Below, piece after piece: positions 37,389-47,000 of a stretch of 64,000 nt of DNA. This stretch comes from Legionella worsleiensis (GTDB lineage Bacteria > Pseudomonadota > Gammaproteobacteria > Legionellales > Legionellaceae), in contig NZ_LNZC01000027.1 in NCBI RefSeq assembly GCF_001467535.1, positions 348,090 to 412,089 on the forward strand, in the 5' to 3' direction. The translations under genes were made by a program, and so were the position numbers. Within the stretch, counting starts at the first letter, position 1. Each line of letters opens with the position of its first letter. The notes under the pieces were generated by a model. That model was given only the letters and a program-made list of their open reading frames with translations. It searched no databases and was not told where the DNA came from.

Positions 37389-38426
37389 ATGAAAATATCA
37401 AGAACTATGATGGATAAAGCAGTTGAAGCCCAAATCATCACAAAAAAACAAGGCGAACAGCTCCTGGATTTTTTTAAAAACCAGCCTGAGCAAAGTCCTG
37501 GTTTTAATCTGACTAATGTTCTTTATTATTTTGGCGGCCTTATAGCCATAGGTGCAATGACTCTGTTTATGAATTTAGGCTGGGAGATGTTTGGCGGATG
37601 GGGAATTTTATTTTTATCCGTTTCCTATGCCATTCTGGGAATAGCACTAACCCATAAGTTAAATGACAAAGGATATCATGTGCCGGCAGGAATTTGCGCC
37701 ACTTTTGTAATCTGCCTTACCCCTTTAGCCATTTATGGTTTTCAACAAGGGATGGGCTGGTGGCCTGATGCCAGTGTTTATCACGATTACCACGTGTACA
37801 TCAAATGGAACTGGATTTTCATGGAGCTAGGGACTCTAGCTTGTGGCGTCATTTTAGCATGGATATATCGCTATCCATTTATGATCATGCCCATAGCGGT
37901 AACACTCTGGTATCTGTCTATGGATGTAACCCGCATGGTAGGTGGAGAATACTACACCTTTGAACTAAGCGCCATGGTATCAATGTATTTTGGAATTGCT
38001 ACCATTCTGATTGCTTTTTGGGTAGATATTCGTTCCAGTCAAACAGCCGACTATGCCTTTTGGCTCTATCTTTTTGGAGTCATCATTTTCTGGTCAGGAC
38101 TAACCTGTCAACATTCAGATAATGAGTTTTCAAAATTTATTTACATGTGCATCAACGTGCTGATGATATTAATTGGGGTTATTCTCAGTCGCAAAGTATT
38201 TGTAGTATTTGGGGCTTTAGGGTTCTGTTTTTATTTGGGATACCTTGCTTCTCAAGTCTTTAGTTTAAGTTACCTCTTCCCGGTAGCTCTCACCGCAATC
38301 GGATTTGGAATGATTTACTTAGGCATCTTATGGCAGAAAAATGCCTTGATGTTAACCCATAAACTCAGATCCATACTTCCTAAACCTATCCAGGATCTCC
38401 TCGAAGCGAGAGATCACAACGAATAA
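37389..38426 (+). CDS. Polytopic membrane protein (DUF2157-like)
   Basis: 345 residues. An N-terminal cytoplasmic segment of about 45 residues (MDKAVEAQIITKKQGEQLLD) resembles the helical start of DUF2157 proteins. About eight or nine hydrophobic helices follow. GGAG lies five bases before the ATG. The function is unknown. A hairpin around 37255-37290 (CATCAAG-tcttg-CTTGATG within CCCC/GGGG) separates it from the permease. Confidence 0.7.
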   Translation: MKISRTMMDKAVEAQIITKKQGEQLLDFFKNQPEQSPGFNLTNVLYYFGGLIAIGAMTLFMNLGWEMFGGWGILFLSVSYAILGIALTHKLNDKGYHVPAGICATFVICLTPLAIYGFQQGMGWWPDASVYHDYHVYIKWNWIFMELGTLACGVILAWIYRYPFMIMPIAVTLWYLSMDVTRMVGGEYYTFELSAMVSMYFGIATILIAFWVDIRSSQTADYAFWLYLFGVIIFWSGLTCQHSDNEFSKFIYMCINVLMILIGVILSRKVFVVFGALGFCFYLGYLASQVFSLSYLFPVALTAIGFGMIYLGILWQKNALMLTHKLRSILPKPIQDLLEARDHNE

Positions 38427-38454
38427 TAGACCCAGAGAACTGTGCGTTAACCTG

Positions 38455-39570
38455 TCAAAGACGAATAAATATTCTTTTCTTATACAGTACGGTAACGATG
38501 ACAAAATTAAGCAGCAAAAAAAATAGGGAGTACAACAAAGCTGCATTAGGGGGACTGAAATAGCCAAACCAATATTCTGTAAGCATGGTTTTCATGTTCC
38601 CTTTAGCGCCACTATTCAATTTAAAATAAAAAACAAACTGAAGTTTTAAAAGAAGTACATGGAAAGTAAAAGCGAATAAAGCATTTGTACCAAAAATTGT
38701 AAGAGGTAAAAAGCAACGCCTGTAATGCAAAATATCAACCAGCAAAAAACATAAAGAAAAAGCAATCAATGCACATCCACTGCTCCAAAGAACAAAAGAA
38801 CTTGTCCATAAATTTTTATTTATAGGAAAACTGTAACTCCACAACCAGCCCAGCATCAAGAATAAAACCCCAAAAAACATCATCCTATACATTTTCTGTG
38901 GCTTGGTCTGAGATCCCAGTAACAAATTACCCGTTAAAACACCAGCCAAAGTGGTCGCAACAGATGGCAAAGTACTTAAAAAACCCTCAGGATCATAAAC
39001 TTTTTCTAATAAATGGGCGCTTGAAAAAATCAATTGATCACAAAAAGAGACCCAACTTCCCTCAGGAGTCAGTTGATTAGCACCATATCCCGGCACAGGA
39101 ATCTGCGTCATAACAAACCAGTAACTTAATAAAATTAACAGAAAAATAAGAGCGAGTACTTTGACGTTTGTTTTTAAATAGAGAACTGCACTGATAAAAT
39201 AACATACTGCGATACGTTGTAAAATACCATAAACTCGTAAGGAACTCAGATGGATATGAGTGGGAAAAATATTTAAAAAAACACCCAAAGCAAATAAAAG
39301 AACGCTTCGACGAAATATCGCCCAATAAACTGAACCATCTCCACCTCTTCTAAAAGAATTTAAACTGACAGCACAAGTTAAGCCAACAATGAAAAGAAAA
39401 AAGGGAAACACCAAATCAGCCAAAGTACACCCATTCCAAGGGGCGTGTTCAAGAATAGGATAGGCAAATTGATTGCCCTGACTGTTGACCAATATCATTA
39501 ATACAATAGTCAAACCACGAAAAACATCTAACGATGCAATGCGATGAGTCACAATCAAATTATCCGCCAT
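38455..39570 (-). CDS. Membrane acyltransferase, heparan-alpha-glucosaminide N-acetyltransferase-like (DUF5009)
   Basis: 371 residues from the ATG at 39570 with GAGGA six bases upstream; an in-frame TTG at 39576 is weaker. The start RIASLDVFRGLTIVLMILVN and PFFLFIVGLTCAVSL are characteristic of the HGSNAT/DUF5009 family, and about ten helices follow. In animals this family transfers acetyl from acetyl-CoA across the lysosomal membrane to glucosamine. In bacteria it probably acetylates a periplasmic sugar. It is convergent with the DUF2157-like gene. Confidence 0.82.
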   Translation of the reverse strand: MADNLIVTHRIASLDVFRGLTIVLMILVNSQGNQFAYPILEHAPWNGCTLADLVFPFFLFIVGLTCAVSLNSFRRGGDGSVYWAIFRRSVLLFALGVFLNIFPTHIHLSSLRVYGILQRIAVCYFISAVLYLKTNVKVLALIFLLILLSYWFVMTQIPVPGYGANQLTPEGSWVSFCDQLIFSSAHLLEKVYDPEGFLSTLPSVATTLAGVLTGNLLLGSQTKPQKMYRMMFFGVLFLMLGWLWSYSFPINKNLWTSSFVLWSSGCALIAFSLCFLLVDILHYRRCFLPLTIFGTNALFAFTFHVLLLKLQFVFYFKLNSGAKGNMKTMLTEYWFGYFSPPNAALLYSLFFLLLNFVIVTVLYKKRIFIRL

Positions 39571-39737
39571 TTTCAATCCTCAGCTTACAACTCCTATTCA
39601 ATAGCGAGAATACCACGGCTGCTCCAGTAAAAAAATGGTGTCATTTTTTATGCTAGAACCTGAGTAAGAATACTCTTTTATAAACCGTTCATTTTATGGT
39701 AATGTGCGAATTTTAGACTCCAATTAAAGGACTAAGT

Positions 39738-40193
39738 ATGTTTGAATGGTTAACAGAGTGGTTGGCTGGTATGGGCTTAAATCCTTACACATCAACTACA
39801 GGGCATCGTAATGCCGAACGAGTCAACGCTGGAACTCAACTGCTCTCCTATTCTTTTCAACAACAACCTTATGTGATGATTGCGACAAAGCTAAGTCAAT
39901 GCATTGCCTCTTTTTATTCACTCTTTCGTTCAGACACCAAAATACCTGAAAAAATAATTCATTTATTGCAAATGACTATATCCGGGGCAGAATTAGGAAT
40001 TCAAACCACATTACTCTTCAAAAGCCTCACTTGTGAATTAGCATCTGAAAATCAATTATGCACAGCAGCCCTATTGTTGGAAGTATTATACGACGGCACT
40101 TTAGGTGTGGGGTGGGTACCCAGCGAATTTTCAAAACAACCCTACGAACCCGTAAATGCCGGTCAACCAATAAACGCGGCCTTGGGCGCATGA
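39738..40193 (+). CDS. Hypothetical protein
   Basis: 151 residues; AAAGGA lies six bases before the ATG. A helical chain with one mildly hydrophobic central helix and no signal peptide. No family recognised. The MITE copy B sits between this gene and the next, which may have separated a former pair. Confidence 0.6.
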   Translation: MFEWLTEWLAGMGLNPYTSTTGHRNAERVNAGTQLLSYSFQQQPYVMIATKLSQCIASFYSLFRSDTKIPEKIIHLLQMTISGAELGIQTTLLFKSLTCELASENQLCTAALLLEVLYDGTLGVGWVPSEFSKQPYEPVNAGQPINAALGA

Positions 40194-40253
40194 TTCCATG
40201 TTAATCACCATGATAAGGGAAGCCATCGCTGCAAATAGAACAACCCAGTCAGT

Positions 40254-40427
40254 CAGGGTAAACGCATCTAACCGTATTATCTAAGACCAAAATGCCCACG
40301 TTCTGCGCTTTATGCGCAGAATCCAGATCTTTGCCTGCACTAAGATCGCATGGATCCTGCGCATAAAGCACAGGAAGTAGGCAAAAGGATGGAGATTTAT
40401 GTTCATAATTTAGATGCGTTTGCCCTG
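40254..40427 (-). mobile_element. 174-bp MITE, copy B
   Basis: Nearly identical to the reverse complement of copy A at 7284-7458. The ends are CAGGGTAAACGCATCTAA and TTAGATGCGTTTGCCCTG. The direct repeat CCCAGTCAGT flanks it at 40244-40253 and 40429-40438, with one extra C before the right copy. The internal hairpins and the central segment around CAGATCTTTGCCTGCACTAA match copy A. Confidence 0.85.
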
Positions 40428-40516
40428 CCCCAGTCAGTTATAATTTGACTAAAGTGCTCTTTTTTTTATATTATTCGCATTTATGTTGCTTTTGGAGTTC
40501 TGTCGTTTTGCACATC

Positions 40517-41524
40517 ATGCTTAATATTATCGCTCTTGGCTCCTGTGCCCATATTTACGCCAAGGCTGATGTTGATGAACCCTTATTCAACGCTATGGAC
40601 AGCATCAAAATATGGCATAACAACCAACAACCCAGCTTAAGTGCGTACTCAGAGCCAAAACAGCAATACAGCAATGATCTGTGCCTCAGCTTCGAAAGCT
40701 CGGTTCCATTTGTAACATTCTGTGAAGAATTTTCTAAATCAGAATACAACAATCCTGATTTGTACCACATGATGACTCACAACTGCGCCGATAGTGCCCT
40801 ATTCGCACTCCGATTAGCAGGTATTCAACTGGACTTACCACTATTACAGTTTGGCCGTTTTTATGAGCCATCTTACTTTTTAAGACTTCCTGGCATTACC
40901 TTGACGCCACTGGCCTTATTTGAAGCCGCAAAAGAATATAAAATACAACAACTGCAAAATAGCCCATTAAATAGGCGATTTAATCGTCTGGTCAAACAAT
41001 TATTCGAACAGATTCAACAAGAAATAAATCCTGCCCGTCAAATTCACACTCAAACCATAATCCAATACACCATTCGTTGCATTACAAAACGTCCTCACCA
41101 GCTGACTGTCTGTACCGATACACTTGCAACAACCCATAAATTACTGACCCATGATTCAGCTACCCCGGATTATGAGAACTATCTTCGTCAATCGTGTTTT
41201 TTTAAACGCCGAGTAAAACCAATTCAAGCGGTTTACCTCGGAGCAGTAATTGATAAAAGTGCCATTATTCTACTAGCTCGATGGCTCGTATATTTTGCCT
41301 CTGCCGAAGCACATCTGAGTTATGTAATCGACTTTATAGCCATAACATGGACACTAATCGGTATTTATTCTCTTATTCTCGACATGCAAAATAAAACAAA
41401 CGCCCAAGCCAAACCAACACAATTATCCTCTGCTATGGTCGAGTTGGTTCATACAGTAGCCCAAGCTCCTGTACTGTGCGATGGAGAGGTTTTAAAGGTC
41501 CATACTGAAAGTCATGCACTGTGA
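40517..41524 (+). CDS. Unknown protein with a THNCADSALF motif and two C-terminal helices
   Basis: 335 residues from the ATG at 40517; TTG codons at 40508 and 40445 are possible starts and GGAG lies nine bases before the one at 40508. The segment YHMMTHNCADSALFALRLAG places a Cys after His-Asn, followed by a helix, much like the nucleophile of NlpC/P60 or DUF4105-type papain-fold proteins. I cannot locate the second catalytic residue. Two hydrophobic helices near the C-terminus (SAIILLARWLVYF, VIDFIAITWTLIGIYSL) may anchor it. A candidate effector of unknown action. Confidence 0.55.
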   Translation: MLNIIALGSCAHIYAKADVDEPLFNAMDSIKIWHNNQQPSLSAYSEPKQQYSNDLCLSFESSVPFVTFCEEFSKSEYNNPDLYHMMTHNCADSALFALRLAGIQLDLPLLQFGRFYEPSYFLRLPGITLTPLALFEAAKEYKIQQLQNSPLNRRFNRLVKQLFEQIQQEINPARQIHTQTIIQYTIRCITKRPHQLTVCTDTLATTHKLLTHDSATPDYENYLRQSCFFKRRVKPIQAVYLGAVIDKSAIILLARWLVYFASAEAHLSYVIDFIAITWTLIGIYSLILDMQNKTNAQAKPTQLSSAMVELVHTVAQAPVLCDGEVLKVHTESHAL

Positions 41525-41563
41525 CAGACCTTAAAAACCAGCGACAGATCATAAACACCTTGT

Positions 41564-43870
41564 TTATGTATCCATAAGTACACGTATATCACGTGCGTCA
41601 GATAGCCCATGATCATCCACCACTCGCACAACATAACTTCCTGGTTTTGCATTCCAAAAAAAAGTTTGCCCTGCTTTTGTTTTGGCAACAAAGGTTTCAT
41701 CTATAAACCAATACAAATAAGCAATACCCGCATCACTAACCGCTGCAAAAGGAATTTGATTATTAACCGATGAATTGGCTCGAACTACATAGCTAATGCC
41801 GGCCTGAGGTGAAGTAATTTGTGGATTCATTCCTGAATTTCCGGATAACGCACAATCTGCTTCAACAAAAGGTGGGGAGCGGCGTTGAATACCTGCTTGC
41901 CTGAATATTCTTAATACGTCTGATGGCCAAAACTCAAAAATTTCAAAATGCGTATTTTCATCAATATGGCAAGTACGCAAACCAGTTTTGTTATTTACAG
42001 CTACTTCTCTAAAGATATTATCTGTTTTAATTGGCGACTTACCAGGAATAAACCAGGTCCAATCCCTGTCATGACAATAACGTGTAGGCAGCATTCCTGA
42101 AGCCTTGCAAATTTCAACTCGCTCAAGATTCATAGCAGCAGTATTTTTGCTAATGACAGACAAAGGACCACGCTCATGTTTGATTGCATCCATCAATTCA
42201 AAAAACAGAGGTGCGGCTAAATCCTTACCAATAAAAGCAGGATTTGCTTTACCATCAAAATTTCCAAGCCATACTGCCATCACGTAAGGGCCAAATGCGC
42301 CAATAGTCCATGCATCCCTGTAGCCTGAAGAAGTCCCTGTTTTCCATGACACAGGAAGTTGATTTGGCGAACCGTCCCCCAAATGACCATGCGGATTACT
42401 TTTAAGCATATCCAAAACTAAAAAGCTGGCTTCGGGACTCAGTAATCTTCGACCTACAGTCTGCTTTTCATCTGCAGAAAAACGGATTGGATACCACACA
42501 CCATCATTGACTAACATGGCGTAAAGTCCGACCAATTCTCTCATCGTTAATTCAATCCCACCCAGATTCAGCGATAAACCATAATGAGATTGCGGTTTTA
42601 AAGAGCTGACCTGAGCTTGCTCCAATAACTGATGCAGTGTCGGGGACTTTAATTGACTTGACAAATAAACAGCCGGAATATTACGACTGAGTACAAGTGC
42701 ATCCGTCGCACTAACTGGCCCCATAAAATCATAATCAAAATTTTCCGGGTTGTATCCATTAAAACTGTGAGGAACGTCCTTGAGAACAGTTGCAGGATGA
42801 ATTAAGCCTTGATCCAGAGCCAAACCATAGATAAACGGTTTTAATGCCGATCCGGGCGAGCGTTTAATATCTGTTCCGTTAATTTGTCCGCTGATCTTTT
42901 TGTTGAAAAAATCAGCCGATCCCAATAATCCACTCACCGTCATGTTGCGTGTGTCAACCAGGAGTACTGCCGCATTAGTGACGCCAATTGACTTTTTTCT
43001 TTCCAAATACTTTTTAGTTACCCTGTTTATAATGGTTTGAGCTCGTGAATCAAGAGAAGTAATTATGCTGTGCTGTTGATCTGTTGAATTATGCAAAACC
43101 ATAGTTACAAAATGTGGCGCAGAAAAGGGTAAATCACTAATCTGCCGCATCGTCATGGGAAGACCCAAAGTCTCTTTTTTGTCAATATCCTCAGGATGAA
43201 GAGTCAACCACCTGGTGTACAGATGATTACGAATTGTTTGCAAATCTGTATTTCCCGGAATTCGTTTACCTGGATTTTGTGGAATAATACTCAAAGTGAG
43301 CGCATCAGGCAGGCTTAAGTTTTGTACTGGCTTGTTAAAATAGACCAAACTGGCAGCTCCCACTCCTTCGATATTTCCCCCATAAGGAGCCATATTCAAA
43401 TACGCTTCGAGAAGCTCATTCTTGGTGTAATGTACTTCAAGTTGTATTGCCCTTAACAATTGCAGCAGCTTACCCGAAATCGTTCTGGAATTAATGCCAA
43501 AACGCATTCGAGCGACCTGCATGGTTATCGTTGATGCGCCTATACGGCGCGATTGCACACCATAGGTTTGCCAAATCGCTTTGAATAAAGAAAATGGATT
43601 AAATCCAGGATGCCAGCGAAAATACTGATCTTCCTGAAGTAATGTCGCCTCAATTAATTTAGGAGAAATATCAGACAAAGGAGTAAACAAACGATACTTT
43701 TCATCCTTACTTAAAGTTAAACGCAACAACTTCTGTTTCTCATCGTACACTGCTTTAGAAAAGCTAATTCCTTCAAGCAAAAGGGGTTTGGGTAAAAATA
43801 ATAAGGTGAGATACCCGGTAAAAAAGAGTAAAGCCAAGAGGATACCGATTCTTTGAATAATTTTTTTCAT
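41564..43870 (-). CDS. pbpC: Penicillin-binding protein 1C
   Basis: 768 residues from the ATG at 43870; the TTG at 43909 is less likely. One N-terminal helix, then the glycosyltransferase-51 domain (LLQEDQYFRWHPGFNP, GASTITMQVARM), the transpeptidase domain (serine motif SPGSALKPF, SRNIPAV as SxN, and WKTGTSSGYRDAW as KTG), and a C-terminal BiPBP_C domain beginning near ITSPQAGISYVV. It polymerises peptidoglycan in the periplasm. The neighbouring divergent alpha-2-macroglobulin is its usual genomic partner. Confidence 0.95.
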   Translation of the reverse strand: MKKIIQRIGILLALLFFTGYLTLLFLPKPLLLEGISFSKAVYDEKQKLLRLTLSKDEKYRLFTPLSDISPKLIEATLLQEDQYFRWHPGFNPFSLFKAIWQTYGVQSRRIGASTITMQVARMRFGINSRTISGKLLQLLRAIQLEVHYTKNELLEAYLNMAPYGGNIEGVGAASLVYFNKPVQNLSLPDALTLSIIPQNPGKRIPGNTDLQTIRNHLYTRWLTLHPEDIDKKETLGLPMTMRQISDLPFSAPHFVTMVLHNSTDQQHSIITSLDSRAQTIINRVTKKYLERKKSIGVTNAAVLLVDTRNMTVSGLLGSADFFNKKISGQINGTDIKRSPGSALKPFIYGLALDQGLIHPATVLKDVPHSFNGYNPENFDYDFMGPVSATDALVLSRNIPAVYLSSQLKSPTLHQLLEQAQVSSLKPQSHYGLSLNLGGIELTMRELVGLYAMLVNDGVWYPIRFSADEKQTVGRRLLSPEASFLVLDMLKSNPHGHLGDGSPNQLPVSWKTGTSSGYRDAWTIGAFGPYVMAVWLGNFDGKANPAFIGKDLAAPLFFELMDAIKHERGPLSVISKNTAAMNLERVEICKASGMLPTRYCHDRDWTWFIPGKSPIKTDNIFREVAVNNKTGLRTCHIDENTHFEIFEFWPSDVLRIFRQAGIQRRSPPFVEADCALSGNSGMNPQITSPQAGISYVVRANSSVNNQIPFAAVSDAGIAYLYWFIDETFVAKTKAGQTFFWNAKPGSYVVRVVDDHGLSDARDIRVLMDT

Positions 43871-44033
43871 AATAGAGGTTGTGCATTTTAAGGGTTGAAT
43901 TATAATCAATTTTCAGTATTGAATACACTAAGTAAAATAAAACAGTACTCAATCAAGATCACGCATTCTTTTTTTAAACAAGGCCGTCTTTAAATACAAC
44001 AACCAGACACTCCTGGTGGGAACTTAAAAGATC

Positions 44034-47000
44034 ATGAACAAAAAGCCAATTAATTCCATTGTCCGTTTTATTGCCTCAATTTTTACGTCTTTATTCGGTA
44101 CATTAAACTGGAATAGTCCACCATGGTTGTTGAAAATTCGGCAAAAAAAGCAAAAATCACCTAAAGTGTTCTGGGGTTTGACACTCATCCTGATAACCGG
44201 TATCTGCGCTGTCTGTTATGCGAATTACTGGTACAAAACCCAATTCCAGCCCATTTACACCTCAGCATCCATAAAAACCCCGGATATCTCAAAAAAAGAA
44301 AACGATTTTATTCCTGAAAATCTTATTATCGATTTTGGCATCAGAACCAATGCGTTTAATTTTCAATCAGTAGCGCCAATCAACATGATAGGCAAAACGG
44401 TTACTGAAGGCATAACCATAAATCCTGCCATAGCCGGAGAATGGATGTGGGAAAGCGACAGTCAACTGATATTTAAGCCATCGCAAGACTGGCCTGCAGG
44501 ACAAGAGTACACCATCCATTTTGCCCAAACATTTTTTGCTCCGGGCACAAAAATGGAACATTATGATGTGTCGTTTTCTACCAAACCATTTGCTGCAACC
44601 CTCTCCGATTTAAGATTATACCAGGATCCAGTCAATTCTGAACACAGAACTATAGAAGCTACTGTTCAATTTAATTTTCCCGTCAATCCAGAAACTCTCG
44701 AAAAAAACACGTCGGTAATTCTGCAAGATACCCAGCAAGGCACAGCACAAAGTGTTGGCAGACCCATTAAATTCACTTACACCCTGGATGAAGACAAACG
44801 CACCGCTTATCTCCATTCTGAGTTCATTAAAATCAAAAAAAACACTCAATTAGTCCAAATAATCCTGGACAAAAAAATAGCTTCATCGACCAATAGCGCT
44901 ATTATTGGAACACAATTGGAGTACAGTCTCGTTATTCCTGACACCAGCAACTTTCTCAAAGTACTTACTGCATCAGCTGAGATCATCAAAAATCAACAAG
45001 ATAAAGCAGAACAGGTTCTTACTATAGAAACAAGTCTCGGCGTCAATGAGCATGAATTCAATAAATCCGTACACATCTACTTACTGCCGCTTGATCGCCC
45101 TGCTAATGCAATTGAATCTGCAAAGACCAATTATTATTGGCAAAATCCCGGAGAAGTAACACCAGACATCCTTGCTTTAGCGACTCCATTAACCAAGGAA
45201 GCAATTCCAGCAGAACACAACTATTCTACATTGCATAGTTTTAAGTTTGTTGCACAACCCACCCGTTTTATCTATATAAAAATAGACAAAGGGATGAAAG
45301 GTTTCGGTGACTTCACCTTAAAATACGATTATACAGCTGTCATTCCTGTCCCCTCATTTCCCAAGGAAATCAGTTTTCTGCATAAGGGCTCTCTATTAGC
45401 ACTAAGCGGTGAAAAAAAATTATCCGTTCTTGTCAGAGGAGTAACTGCAGTTAAATTCGACTTTGCACGAGTACTGCCAGATAATATCAATCAATTGGTC
45501 ACCCAAACGCAAGGTGACTTTAATAATCCTTATTTTATTAACCCTAACTTTAGTGAACAAAACATCAGCCAAATTTTTTCTGAAACTCAGCATTTCTACA
45601 GCACCGATCCCTCAAAACAAGAATATACAGCGCTTGATTTGAGTAAATATTTATCATTCGACACAGATACCTCTGGACCTAAAGGTCTCTTTTTATTAAA
45701 GGCGACAGAGTGGAATACCACCTATAATTACGCCCTTGATGCAAACGCCAGCCGTTTAATTCTCATTACTGATATGGGAATGATAGTAAAAGACAATAAT
45801 GATGGAACTCATGATGTGTTTATCAGCTCCATAACTCAGGGAACCCCGGTTGCAGACGCCACGGTAACAATACTGGGTAAAAACGGTTTGCCTATTCTTT
45901 CTCGAATCACCAACGATCAAGGTCGAGCCAGCTTCCCCTCCTTAAAAGATTTTGTTGCAGATAGAGAGCCGACTGTATACCTGGCCAGTCTGGATAATGA
46001 CGTTTCCTTTATTCCGTTCAACAACTACAATCGTCAATTAAATTTTTCCAAATTTAATATTGGTGGTATTTATACCTACAATGAGGACTCACAAAGTTTA
46101 AGCGCTTTTGTTTTCTCAGACCGAGGCATTTACAGACCCGGTGATACAATTCATGCGGGAATGATAGTCAAACAAACCTATGCCCAATCCCAGCCCGCAG
46201 GCTTACCATTACAAGCAACTGTAGTTGATTCTCGCGGCACAACAGTTAAAGAAGAACGTTTAATCTTGAATGACTCTGGGTATATGGAGCTTGATTTCAC
46301 TACCTTAGCTACTTCACCCACGGGACAATACACGATTAATCTTTATTTGGTTCAAGATGAGCATGCACGAAATCTTCTTGGCTCAACCAGTATCACTGTT
46401 TCTGAATTTCAGCCGGATAGAATGCGAATTGCATCAAATCTGACCGAACGAAACATTAATGGCTGGATTTCACCTGATGGTTTAAAAGCGTATGTAAGTC
46501 TTTGGAATTTATACGGTGCTCCAGCAACGGATAGAACAATTAAAGCTAAAATTTTACTCACGCCTCAGGAAATTAACTTTAGCAAATATCCAGACTATAG
46601 ATTTGTCGATCCTTTATTTGATCCTAAAAAACCACCTAAAGTATTTACTGAGTCCTTAACGGATAAAATCACCGATGATAAGGGTGAAGCCGTATTTGAT
46701 TTAAATCTTGAGCGATATGACCAAGCCGCTTATAAACTTACTTTTTTTGCAGAAGGATTTGAGGCAAATGGCGGCCGCAGTGTCACCTCTCAATCTCAGG
46801 CACTCATCAGCCCCTTAAGCTTTTTTATAGGCTATAAACCCGATGGTGATTTATCTTTTATCAAATATGAGAGTAAAAGAACAATACAGTACATTGCTAT
46901 TAATCCTGAATTAACTCAAGAGGAAGTAAACGATTTAAAAATTCAACTTATATCGTTACATCCAGTAACAACTTTGGTTAAAAAAGCAGATGGTACTTAT

